Shown here: positions 51,669 through 63,929 of the stretch, in pieces
Numbering within the stretch: the first letter of the stretch is position 1
Layout of the letters: every line of letters begins with the position of its first letter
Source: Aphidius gifuensis
Lineage: Eukaryota > Arthropoda > Insecta > Hymenoptera > Braconidae
Assembly (NCBI RefSeq): GCF_014905175.1
Contig: NC_057791.1
Span: forward strand, 3,100,001 to 3,164,000
Length of the DNA: 64,000 nt
Direction: 5' to 3'
The notes under the pieces: model-generated
What the model was told of the DNA's origin: nothing
Databases searched by the model: none
Seen by the model: only the letters and a program-made list of their open reading frames with translations
Position numbers and translations under genes: made by a program

Positions 51669-52197
51669 ATGGACAGTAGTGATGATGATGATGAATCTAA
51701 AACCAATAAGCTTCCACAAACACCAAGGTATTATATTTTTATTTTTAATTACATTTACATTTACATGTAAAGTTAATTAATATATAAATATATATATATG
51801 TTTAATAATTATTATTTTTTTTTTTAGCAAAAGAAAACCCAAAAATGATCGTACACCGAAGAAAAAATCAAGAACTGAGCAAGCTGGTGGCAGTAAAAAT
51901 ATTTATAGTTTTAGAGCTGGACAATATGGTCATTTAGCTGTTGCTGATCTTCAAAGATCACCATCACCACCAAATTCACCATCAAGACGACAGTTAAGAT
52001 CATCAGCAGCATCAGCAGCATCATCATCATCATCATTAAAAGCAATAAAAAAGTCTTTATTTAAAAAAAAACCAAAATCAGTTAAAAACAATAAATTAAT
52101 AACTGATTTTTTTGCTTCAACAACAACAACACCAACAACAACAACAACAACAACCATAACATTAGAAGCATTGAAAGCAGCAGTAAATGCAGCTGCT

Positions 52198-52249
<52 letters not shown>

Positions 52250-52827
52250 CATTCGAAGCATTGAAAGCAGCAGTAGATGCAGCTGCTAAATTAGTTTTAA
52301 ATGCTAATTATGAAATGGCTGACTTGGTAACTCCACCATCAGCTGCTACAACAACACTACCACCACCACCACCACTACTACCACTAGAAGCATTGAAAGC
52401 AGTAGAAGATGCAGCTGCTACATCAGTTTTAAATGCTAATTATGAAATGGTTGACTTGGTAACTCCACCATCATCACAAGTGTTTGTACCATTAACACAA
52501 AAGTTACCAAGTAGTGATAGAAATGGTGATAATAATAATAATGATGAAATTGTATCATTATCACAAAATTTATCTCATTTAAGTACAGATACAGATAATG
52601 AATCTGAACATGAGACATTACGTGATGATGAAAATACTGTAAGTTTAATGGATACCGCCAATACTGAAAGTGATGAAAATGCCAAAGATAATAATCATGA
52701 TGATGGTGATGCTGATATTGCTGTTATGGATGTTGAAGAAGCAAGAAAAAAGTTGTCTCAAACTATCAGTCAACCAAAGCCATCAAGTCAACATAGGTAT
52801 ATAAAAATAATAATAATAATCAATAAA

Positions 52828-52869
<42 letters not shown>

Positions 52870-53084
52870 TTTGAATTAATTTTTAGCACTACATCAGTTG
52901 AATGGCTTGAAAAAAATCAAGACTGGCTTGAGAAAGATGAAACAGCTGTTAAAGATATTATCAAATTGGATCCAGGTTATGTGGAACAAATACAACGAGA
53001 AAAACAAGAACTACAACTACAACAACAACAACAACAACTACAACAACAACAACAAATACAACAACAACAACAACAACAACAACT

Positions 53085-53130
<46 letters not shown>

Positions 53131-55826
53131 CTTGAAAACAACATCAATATTCCACCACCACCACCACCACCATCATCAGTATCATCTAAAAAATCAAGAT
53201 CAACGGTTAAATCAAAAACAACAACAAAAGCAAAATCAACAGCTTATTCACGTTGTTCATCAGTAAAAACATCAACAACAACATCATCTAAAAGACAAGA
53301 ATCTGCTGGTGATAAAAAATTCAAAGGTATACCAAATTTACGAGACCAAACAATACAAATGAGTTTAAAAAAATTACTTGGTATAAGTGGTAATAATACT
53401 GATAAATATAAAACTAAAGTTTATGATCATATAATCGATAGTGTAAGAAAAATATCTGAATGGTGTGTTGCTTGTAGTTTTTTTCTTGAATTTTGTATTA
53501 ACCATAAAGATGGATGGTTATTGAAAAACATTATTGAAAATCGTCCACGAAAAAGTATTAATGCTGTATTTAATATTCTTCGAGAAGACCCAAAAAAAAT
53601 AAAATATGATGAAGAACTGGTTAAATTATATAAAGAGTATTTGAAATTACGTCCAGAAACAATTAATCCAAATACTCAAAAAATACCAGAAAAATTTGAT
53701 ACTTCGGGAATAAGTAAAATTGTGGATGATGTTCAAAAAACATATGTTACAATTTTTGAAACTAATATTAAAACTCATGGATATAGCAGAATGTGTAAAT
53801 ATGTTTTTAAACAAATTAAACTGCAAGAAGAAGAGAAGAAGGAAAATGAAGAAGAAGAAGAAGAAGAAGAAGAAAAAACTAAATATTATTATCACAATAA
53901 ATCAAGAAATATTATGAAAAACTTGATCACTAATAATATTCATCCAGATATGCCATTGTTTAAAAAATTTAAAAATTTAAATTTTAAAGAATTTAACAAT
54001 GGCAATAAATGGCATTTTTTTCTACCATTTTTTTTAGAATTACAAAAAATTTCACCTGATTTTCGTGTTGTACCAATTTATAAATTTGGATGGAAACACA
54101 TAAGAATAAGTACTTCAATTTTACGACAAATGAAACAAAAAATTGATAAAAAGACAGAAGTAGAAGTTAAAAAAATTGGTGATGAACAATTATGGAATGA
54201 TATGATGAATATTAATCCAACAACACAGTTGGGTAAAAAATTTTATTTAACAGCTACAACAAATGGTGTTGAAATATCATTATTTTTAAAAGTTAAAAAA
54301 ACAACAGCAACAACATCAGTTGAAAAAGTTGAAAATGAAATTGACAGTGAATTAATAACAGATCCAGAAAAAATGAAAAAAATTACTATTATATCACGTC
54401 ATACTCCTGCTGATATTAAAAAAATTGAATTCACAAACTTTGTATCAATTGATCCAGGAGAAAGAACTCCAATAACAGCTATATTTTTTAATGATTATAA
54501 GGATCTTGGTAATAAAGACAAAGAACGTCGTTATTGTCAAAAAAATTCAACATTGTTTTATAAAAGTGGTTTTTATAAAAATGAAAAAAAACGAAAAAAA
54601 ATAACATCAACTGCTGACAAAAGAATTGAGAACATCGTCAAAATGAAAAAATTTGAAAATTTAAATTTAAAAAATCCTGATGATTACATTAGGAATTTAA
54701 AATTTAGATTATTATGTTATTATGATTATCAACATATTTATGGACAATTAAGTATTGTAACACTTAATTGGACTAAAAAAATTCAAAGACGACGAGTATT
54801 AGATCAACAAGCCAATTTTTTAGCATATGGTTATTATACAAAAAAAAGTCTTAAAAAATCAATAAAAACTGATGAAATGAAAAAAACTAAAAATCAAAAA
54901 TTAAATGGAAATAAAGGAAAAAAACAAAATGCTAAAGGTGGTAATGGTGGTAATGGTGGTGGTGAAAAAAGTAAAAATGAGACATCAGAAGAAAATGAAG
55001 AAAAAAAACAAAAAGCTGAAAATGAAAAAACTAAAAGTGAGCTTAGAAAAGCAGCTAAACTTAAAAAACAACAAGAAAAAGCTGCTGAACATAAAGAAAA
55101 ATTAAATGATCAACAAAAATTACGTAGAAAAAAGAATCGTGATAGAGAGCAGCTGAAAAAAAAAAAAAAAAAACAGTCGAGAAAAGAAATGATTGAAAAA
55201 AAAAAGTTAGACTTTGAAAAAAGACAAAAAGAATATCAAGAAATGAAAAAACAGAAACGCTCTTTATATTTGGAACGTAAAAAAAAAAATAATAATAAAA
55301 ATAATAATAATAATGATAATAATAATGATAATAATAATGATGATAATAAAAAAAAAAACATTAAATGGACAGTGATATTTATTGGTCAATCAAAAATAAT
55401 GCCCAATATAAAAGGATATCGTAAACCACCTTTAATGAAATTAGAAAAAAGATTATTATTAATGGAAAATGTTGTTGTTATTAGAGTTGATGAGTACAAT
55501 ACTACACAAAATTGTAGTTTGTGTTGTAAAAAAGCTGTGGTTGGTAAATATGGCCATAGATATACATATTGTACTCATTGCCATGTCACTTGGCATCGTG
55601 ATATAAATGCTGCACGTAATATTGCAAGAATTGGTTTGGCATATTCTGGTATCAATAAAAATGATTCACCAGATAATTATCCAACTTTTGAACGTAAAGG
55701 GTAAATATAATTTTATATAATTAGCATTTTTTTTCATCTATTTATCATTATTTAAATGTGTATAATTAATTTTTGTTTTTATTTTTTTATAATTTTAGAA
55801 GGAAAACACAATCAACAAATGCATAA
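51669..55826 (+). CDS. Fanzor: Fanzor (TnpB-like) RNA-guided nuclease, four exons, 1289 residues
   Basis: Eukaryotic relative of bacterial TnpB, expected to be an RNA-guided DNA endonuclease in the nucleus. Exons 51669-51727, 51828-52796, 52887-55700 and 55799-55826 keep one frame across three GT-AG introns of 90-100 bases. The start sits in AACCATGG. In order: acidic head; basic KRKPKNDRTPKKKSR (21-35, likely NLS); NKLITDFF (108-115, PIP-box-like); Thr tract; two 30-residue repeats (162-191, 206-235); Gln tract (386-424); middle region (about 480-860). RuvC-I is SIDPGERTP with D865. A Lys/Glu/Asn-rich insert follows (about 995-1165). RuvC-II is VDEYNTTQNC with E1212. Zinc-ribbon cysteines are at 1219, 1222, 1238 and 1241. 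RuvC-III is WHRDINAARNI with D1248. Codon use is AT-rich like the neighbours. No transposase gene is adjacent. Family identity is firm; activity and guide RNA are inferred. The last exon is least certain: unspliced, the frame stops at 55704. Confidence 0.93.
52162..52473 (+). repeat. in-gene 90-base repeats (30 residues) in the Fanzor N-terminal region
   Basis: Two full units, 52252-52341 and 52384-52473, encode the pattern EALKA...DAAA...NANYEM.DLVTPPS with few changes. A partial unit at 52162-52200 carries only the LEALKAAVNAAAT start. Between them lie a Thr tract (ACA)n at about 52198-52245 and a Pro-rich linker. Confidence 0.9.
52829..52868 (+). repeat. (AAT)n microsatellite in Fanzor intron 2
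   Basis: About 40 bases of AAT/ATA triplets fill the middle of the 90-base intron 52797-52886. Confidence 0.85.
53014..53130 (+). repeat. (CAA)n tract encoding poly-Gln in the Fanzor protein
   Basis: About 39 codons, almost all CAA, with a few Leu and Ile. It is directly followed by a seven-Pro run. Nearly pure CAA use suggests recent microsatellite expansion. Confidence 0.9.
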
Positions 55827-55868
55827 ACAACACCAGCAGCATCATCATCTACATAATAATAACAACAC

Positions 55869-55901
<33 letters not shown>

Positions 55902-56290
55902 GTAATAATTTTAAGTTTTAGTATAGTAATAATAACAAATTACAATTGGGGCATACTTTAAAAGGTATTTTTTTCATTCAAAATATAATACACTTGATTG
56001 TATGTTAATCAACTAATTGTTAATTTTTCAAATAATCGCGTAAAGAGTACATCTGTGAATAATTACGTAGGTCTAACGACATGGTGTAAAAAACCATTAA
56101 CTAAGAGTAATGCAAAATACAAGGACTATGCATACTGCGTGTTTGTCTGTCTATACTATATATATAATCTTTTCGCATCATTGACCACCAAACTGCAAGT
56201 GTGTAAATCACAATGTTCATACCCATTCTCTTGTCCTCACATCACTATTTAAATATCACGATTTAAATATTGTAAATAGTTGTTAATAAA
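55827..56290 (+). other. 3' flank of the Fanzor gene, candidate guide-RNA region
   Basis: After the stop comes an AAT microsatellite (about 55868-55905), then a less repetitive, GC-richer stretch (about 55990-56250), then AATAAA at 56285-56290 as the likely polyadenylation signal. The 85-codon open frame at 55998-56252 has no ATG start. In characterised Fanzor loci the guide RNA (omegaRNA/fRNA) is often read from this position, so the stretch is a reasonable place to look. I see no structure by eye that proves it. Confidence 0.3.
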
Positions 56291-57852
56291 TATAACTAAA
56301 TTAAAAATATTCTCGATAGACATGCGTAGAAAAACTATATAAAATAAATGAAAAAAAAAAAAAAAATATATGTCATTGAAAGAGATGAAAAAAAGTGTCA
56401 TTCAAACTGAGCAAACTTTTATCACTTTAGTTCCTTTCCACTTTTGCCCTTTTAGATATTACCTACACACATACACGCAGAGATATAGTGAAAATGCCTC
56501 TCATACGAGTCTTCCATCAGTCGTGAACCATTTTCAGTCTCCAACTCGAAACTTTTCACTTGGGCTATAGCTTTTTTTTTCAATTATTATTATTACTTAT
56601 CTTTCGATAGATTTAATAGGTCAGACTTTCATTGACGAATTTTGACTTAATTTTATAGTCAATTATACTTAACAATACTTGAAAAATGAAATAAATAAAT
56701 TTATAAATTATAAATAACAGAAAGATTTAATTGGCTACAATTAAAAATCATTGATCCTCCAAATAGATATAAAAAAATAAAATAAATATAACCTTTTCTT
56801 TTGTTTATATTTATGTATGTATCTGTTATCAGATTTATTTTTTTGTATCACTTTTTTTATTGGAGAGAATACAGATGTGAAATTTTGATCAATATTATTG
56901 GCTTTGGAGCTTTTAACTTTGTGAGTCGAAATTTAATCATTCAATTATATTTTAATCACGAAAAGCAAATAACAATTTTGACTTTATTGGAAAAATTATT
57001 TAAAATAAAAATTAATCGATATAAGTAGGGTAAAAAAAATATATTATTTAAAAAACATTATTATTTTATCATAGAAAAATAATAAATTTTTCACGTCATT
57101 CATTTAATATTGCATGAATTTATACAACAAAGTATAAATTTTATTTTTCTGACAACGAGTTAAATTTCAAAGTGCTGAAAATTTTTAATAAATTTAATTA
57201 TGAAAATATGAGAATAAAAAATAAAAAAAAATAAACAACAGTTCATTAAATTTATGATAAAGAACTAAATATTAAAATAAAAAAAAAAAAACAAAATTTA
57301 AAAAGAAACTAGGTAAATTTAATTTAATAATTTTTTCAAGTTTCAAGATTTCAAATAAATTAGTCACTTATTATTTACTAAATAAATTAATTTTTTTTTC
57401 TACTATAAATGTTGATATTACAAGAAAAATAATTACCACTAGAGCTCTTTGAATAAATTCATTTAGTATATTTCAATGAACTATAAAATACTCATAAATA
57501 TACGGAATGAATATTTAAAATTTGAGAAAATATTTCATATTTTCCAGATTATGTAGATTAATATTCCCTCACGCCCATTAGGACTAAATTTAAATACAAA
57601 ACTTTTGTTTTCTTTGACAACATACACTTCAAATATATACCCGAGATTTTCAGATCATTTGAAAATGCTTTTTTAGTCTATAAATATATAAGTAATAAAA
57701 AAAAAAAAAATTTTATCACTTGTGTTTATATATCTATAAAAACAAGGGGAAAAAAATCCTCATTCAAACGTTGATTTTAATAAAACCCAGGACTAGTAGA
57801 TACTATCAGAATGAAATTCTGGAGTGCAGCAATATCGAAAGGACCCACTCAC
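56291..57852. other. AT-rich spacer with one GC-richer island
   Basis: An island at about 56380-56575 is open on both strands. The - strand frame reads QVKSFELETENGSRLMEDSY and ends at a donor-like AG/GTAATA, but its acceptor side is A-rich and poor. The remainder is AT-rich with no coding signal. Confidence 0.3.
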
Positions 57853-57941
57853 CCTGATTAAACGAGTTCTGAATATCATGTGTGAGTGTGTGTGTACAAT
57901 CAAACCGATGCCAATATATATATCTCATATCTTCATATCCC
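57853..57941 (-). other. candidate internal exon, - strand
   Basis: On the - strand a run of 18 T followed by a pyrimidine-containing stretch and AATACAG makes an acceptable acceptor. After 89 bases comes the near-consensus donor CAGG/GTGAGT. One frame is open throughout and starts GYEDMRYIYWHRFDC, then THTLTHDIQNSFNQ. It contains an early ATG. No family recognised. It could be a coding or untranslated exon of a transcript running leftwards towards the Fanzor locus. Confidence 0.33.
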
Positions 57942-60900
57942 CTGTATTCAACATTGACACACAAACAAAAAAAAAAAAAAAACAGTAATAATAAAAATAG
58001 GCCCAGGGAATACACAAATAATAATCTAAATAACAATCCACTTCTAGCAAACCTCTCAACAAATAAATAATAATAATAAATACATATAAAAACATTGAGG
58101 ATAAAAAAAAAACTTTGTCAATAATCATAAAATTAACAACTTGAAAAAAAGCGAAAATATAATTATTGTATAGATATTATTTGGCAAATGATTTTTCTTT
58201 AAATATTATGAATAAATTTCTATACTCAAAATTATATTATTCAGGATTTTTAAAAGTATATAAATGAAACATGCACAGAGAAAATTCGAAAGGCTTAGAA
58301 AAAGAATAGTGAGAATAAAAAAAAAAAAAAAATAGGAATTGTTTATCTATAAATATAGATGTATTTTTGTAATATAGAATAGTTGTCGAAGAGAGTTAAA
58401 CAACCACCTTGACGAAGGATGTGCAGGTGCAAGATCTCAACAATGTGAGAGGCCAAATTTTCTATTCTCATCCATAACGAATGTCATGCGCACTCTAAAC
58501 TCATCTACATATATATTGATATATAAATATATAGTTGTGTATATAATAAGTATATAAAATAACTTGAGTTCTCAGAAAAAATCAATATAGTAAAATTATA
58601 TCCGCGTAAAATTTATATATTTTTAAATATTTATTTTGAAATGCTAGATTCTATTTATATTGAGTTTTGTTTTTTTTTTATTATAATTTAAAAATCTAAT
58701 GCATAAATAAATAAATTATAATTGTATTATTATAATAACAATTATTAATTCAAAAAAATTGTTAAATGCATAAAATAATAATGCTAATTATTCTCTGTTA
58801 TTTGATGTTTTGAATTTGTAGATGTATTTTATTTTCAGATATATAAATTTAAATGTTTATTTATCAAACCAACTGTAATAGTGTTATTTCTAATTAAAAC
58901 ATTGATATACGTATACAATTTATATGTTGAAAGACGTCATTTTGACATCTGCTATTTCTCGGCTTAATCAAGTTGTTCACGTGTCAACTAGAACGACCTA
59001 GTCATTCATATAGATGAAATAACAATAGAAACAAAAAACCAATAATACAGAATTTAAATAAAGTCACTAAATTTGTTATTGTTATAACACACATTCAAAT
59101 ACACTTAAAATATATATGATATTTTTAGCAAAAGGTCAGGAAGAAAATATCGCGAATATTTTTATCGTGATAATTTATAATGCATATAAATTTTTTTCAT
59201 TTTTAAAAATTGACTTTAAAAAATTAAATTAATCGAGCTTTTATTATTTTTAACAATGAGTTTATCTAATTTTGAAATAATATTTTCTATATATTGATTA
59301 AGTAATTACTGACAAATGGAAATACATTTTATCTTTAAAATTATTGATTATTTTTTTTCATTTTCTATAGTCTGAATATTGTTGCACAAAAGGTAAAATA
59401 TATATTTGAGCAATTATACTTTGTCTCTAATGTATAATGATATTTATCATTACCCGTATTGTGATAGTATTATATTTTCAAATACCAATAATCACTAATG
59501 ATTGTTTAAATAAACTCTTGACAAGGTAAAACATCAAAAGTAAACAAAGTAATTTAATAAACAAATAGCTAAAAGCAAATTGCTAAAATATTTGATTGAA
59601 TCTCAAATCACTCATTCTATGTTGTCGAACATTATAAAAATGATAATAATAATATACATAAATCGAGTATGGTTTATAAATATTTGTTTATATAGTGATT
59701 TCGATTTTTATCCAATTATTAAGCCCGTATATATGCGACTAAATAGAAATACTGGTCAGCAGTTTGGGCCTCTCTCTTAAAGCACACACCACTGCATAAT
59801 TTACCCTCGTTTATACAAACAGGGTATCACCAGCCAATATAACCATACCTACGAACACTTTTTTTATTTATTTTTTTCATCCTCATATTCATTTATTACA
59901 TAGATATAATTCAAAACTTACGGTCAATTTAACCGTACCCATGTACAACTTTTTTTTTTTTGTCTGAGTTATGAAACAAGGGTAGATAAAACTTGAATTT
60001 AAATGTGACAAAATTAATTCAAGAAAATTTAATTTATGTTTGTTTCAAATGAAAAAAAAAAAAAAAAAATTATATATAAATTCAACGAGGTATATATAAT
60101 TTTATTTTAAAATGTTTTTTAAATTGAAAATTTTCAACAAGTAAATAGTTGACGAATATTTAAAATTTATATTTTACAATAATGGTAAATGAAAAAATAT
60201 AAAATATATATAGATTGTAAAGCTATCTCGTTGAAATGTTGTGCTGACACTTTTAAATTTACATAATGAGTAGCTTGAAAGTAAAAAGGTACCCGCCCTT
60301 TATTTTTTATTTTTGAAATTCTTTGACACTTGAATTGAATAATATATATTTGTCAATTGCTTTGGATCCTCTTGATGAGTAATAAAACTGTTCATATGAA
60401 AATTTATATAGATTGAATTTAACGAGGCATTTTACTATTTTGATTCTTTCCGGTTACCCCTGCTCGCGCGGAGCTTAAATGATAAACATTTTATCAATAA
60501 GCTTTGCAATGGATCAGTTTTGTATGAATGGATTGTTTTTCGATATTTGCATTGGATATATTTCAACGATGATAAATATATCATCTATCAGCAGTTCAAT
60601 TCAATTGATATATTTATAATATAGTAATTTAGTGACACAACGAGTTAACTTGACCATTATTGAATCAATATCAACACAATTGCAATATTTTCATTTTTCA
60701 ACTATTATTTATATATATGCATATATTTTTTTTAAATTAAAATTCAAAAAGAAGATTATATTAATAATAAAATATTTGATTTATAAAAATGAAAACTTTA
60801 TATAAAACTTAAACAAAAAAAAAAAACTCTTTTTTAATAATTTCTTTAAAAAGTTCAAGTGAATAAGATCTACGTCAATATACCGTTGACTGCTCAGACT

Positions 60901-61707
60901 ATTTAACTTGACACGACTCGAGTTGACCCGGTAAAAATACAAATCTAGAATAAGTAAAAAGAAAAAAGATTTGTTCACTAAAAATACGAGTAAGAAAAAC
61001 TAAAAAATTTCAAAGTCATTTCCCTAATACACATGGCGAGACAAGTCAAGAAATGAGAAATAAAAAAAAAAAATCAACGGAAAGGTTGAAAAAAAAAAAT
61101 GGGGAGCGACCACATTGCAAAAAAAATAAATAAAAAAAAAATGATGAGTAATGTGTATATAGATATATAATAAAAGCAGCAAAAAAGCAGCTAAAAAAAA
61201 TAGAAATCTTCAGTAGGAAGAAATTAAAAAAAATAAAAAAAAATTGGAATAGTGAGATTGTGGGAGTGCGCGTTCCCCTTATCAACAAAAGATTTGCAAT
61301 GCTAACAAGCTGAAGAACTATATTGAAGTAGAATCACATCGCATTATTTGAAAGAGAAATAAAAAAAAAAATAGTTATCTTACTCAGGCAGCAGCTTGAG
61401 AAAACCATTAAGATTAAATAAGTATTATGATAATTAAAATATATGCATGTATAGAATCGTTGAGAAAATTCAAGTGTGATTTTTTATTCTTTGTATAAAA
61501 TAAATAATTATTTAACACATAGCTTTGGGACTTTGGAAGAATTAAAAATAATATTAAAAAATACAAAATTGACATACCAAAATGATGTATCAAGTTTGTT
61601 GTCTCTCGTCTGTTCTTTGTTATCTCGTTAAAAACCAAAGAAGCTTACTAAGAAACCTTAAATTTTCTTGTTCCTTCTTGCCACATCAAGTCTTCATCCT
61701 CGTTTAC
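57942..61707. other. AT-rich spacer
   Basis: No gene supported in these 3.8 kb. Long A and T runs and TA-rich tracts dominate. Confidence 0.45.
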
Positions 61708-61795
61708 CTTTCAAGGTGAAGTTATATCAAAGCTCTGGTATATAAACGTGGACTATGCTGCCGTGTCGGATCAACATCGCCGTAGACAAGCAAAC
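61708..61795 (-). other. candidate exon, probably untranslated, - strand
   Basis: On the - strand, ATAAATGTTTCAG is followed by 88 bases and the strong donor AAAG/GTAAAC. All three frames contain a stop, two of them near the 3' end. It is therefore best read as an untranslated or terminal exon, possibly of the same transcript as 57853-57941. Confidence 0.33.
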
Positions 61796-63929
61796 CTGAA
61801 ACATTTATGTTACTATATATTATTCACACAAGAAAACAAAAAAACTTTGAAATAAAAAAAACTATTATATACAAGCCTATAGTAAATTTATATTTTTGTT
61901 TTTTAAATTTTATAAAAGTTATAGCTCAAAGTAAAAATAAATAAAAACTAGCTGATGGTGAATTTTTTTCTTATAGTCAATCACTCTACTTAGACAGATG
62001 AAAAAAATAATAATATAATAAAGTTGATAAATAAATTATGATGCATGTTTATGACAGCTTAGACCCAAATGATAATAATAAACAATAATTGTATTATATT
62101 ATAATCGTTGATTTGAAATTATTAAAAAATTAAATTTTGATTGATTTGATAAACTATATTTGTGCAAATTGTCAGTATGATATTCATCTTATTTTTGATA
62201 TGTCTGTATGGAATATCATGCTTGTAGCATATTTAGAGATCGATTATACTTGACTGCAGACACCGCATGGAATCACGAGGGAGCTAAATGAAATTATATA
62301 CGATTTGAGAAGTTTGACGTTGACATTTCATTGGTTGTGGTGAGACACGTTCAAAATATACTAAGATTATATATATTGACGAAGGAAATGAGGAAGTTTA
62401 ACCTCCGGGATTGTTGAATATTGTCAGACAATGATAATTTAATTTAAAATTATTCTATTCATTTATTTATAAATAAATATATCTATATCATATTTACGGA
62501 TATTGACATATAAAATACAAAAAGTAATAAATTTAATTATTTAATAATATTATTTGATAATAAAAAAAAATGTGTAAAGCTATAAATAATATTATAAGTT
62601 GTTTTTGTTTTAAAATTTGTTATTTACAATTTTTTTTAAATCATAAGAAAATATAGCAATGTTAACTGTGATATCACAAAAATATAGCCATAAGTAAGCT
62701 ATTTATCGAATAAACGACTTACGTAAAGAGCGCTTTCTGGAGATTTAGCGGTTGAAAAGATAAGAAAAAAAAAAATAGCACATGGATATATATGTGAGGC
62801 AAGAGTAAAAAGAAGAAAAAAAATAATAAAATATATATATATTATAAAAAAATAAAATAAAGAAATGAAAAAGAAGCGATGAAAAGTCTAGTGGATGGGG
62901 GGTGGACTCAGTGTGTGTTTTATTGTGAAAGGTTGCAACATTGTCGTCTGCACAAGAAGCACGCTTCCAATGGTCATTGATGGGGTGAGTTTAAAAAATA
63001 GAAAAATAAAATAATAAAGTTGAGGAAATAATAAAAAAAAAAAAAAAAAACAATATGATTTTTGGTCAACGGACACTTGGTGGTAAAGACCAGAAAAGTG
63101 AATGGGGTTCTTGATACTGCACAATATGACTATATTCTCTCTTCACTTTGATATTGGTATGGTGGTGCTAGATGGCTGGTAGGTTGGTTGGTTTGTTATA
63201 TATATATATATACGTTATGTCTTGAAAATGTACAGAATGTATATAAAGAGAAAGACAAAGAGAAAGATAAAAAAAAAGGGTAGCAAATTGTGGTGGTGGT
63301 GGACAGAGTGGTCGATACGTGGGTCAGCTTGACATGCTTCACTGATAACACCAATAGGAACATTTGTGAAATTTCTTGAGTTTATATATATATACTTTTT
63401 TTAGCCATAAAAAAAAAACTTACATTTTACTTAATGAACATGTTTTTATCTGAGATTAAATTTTTTTCAAGATTGCAAAATACAGTTTAAAAATAATTGA
63501 ACAAGGGTTATTGTTTGTTTTTTTTTTTTTTTGAAAATAAAATAGCAATTAATTGCACATGGTATTGAAACAAATAAAATTAATTATAACAATCAAATAT
63601 TATTTCAAAAAAAGGTTCAATTTTGAATTAAAAAAAAAAAAAACAAATACTTTTACCTCAAAATTTGTTTGATATAAATTTTTTTCTTTTTTTGATTCAC
63701 AGTGAATACTCTATTTTTTTAGTATTTTTTTTTTACTGTTAAAAATACATGAAATTTTTTTAAAAAAGTTTCTACTAATTTTAGAACATGTTTGTAATTT
63801 TATCAGAACTTTTTTAAAACTGGTAAAAAATAGGATAATAGTTATTGTTATTATTTTCAGCATGTTTGATAAAAAAAATGGAAAAAAAAAAATGGTGGTA
63901 AGCGCCGCCAGAGGCGACTGTGCTCTTAC
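61796..63929. other. AT-rich spacer with one GC-richer island
   Basis: The island at about 62880-63000 holds a + strand 33-codon frame from ATG 62880 with three cysteines (MKSLVDGGWTQCVFYC...) closing just before a GTGAGT motif. Its - strand is also open. Neither is convincing. Confidence 0.3.

Noticed and set aside
52898..53266. Asn-rich frame overlapping the Fanzor Gln tract
   Set aside because: It is a frame-shifted reading of the (CAA)n repeat. The in-frame reading continues the nuclease.
53647..53895. 82-codon Phe-rich frame antisense to the Fanzor gene
   Set aside because: It arises from the GAA/AAA-rich codons of the sense gene and has no features of its own.
55701..55704. Stop of the Fanzor gene at 55704 without a fourth exon
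   Set aside because: GG/GTAAAT followed by a T-rich acceptor at 55798 gives an intron of 98 bases, matching the other two, and eight more codons. I prefer the spliced end but keep the short one as an alternative.
49906..56340. Terminal inverted repeats enclosing the Fanzor gene
   Set aside because: Looked for on both sides by eye. Only AT-rich simple matches were seen, none convincing. A self-alignment is needed to exclude them.
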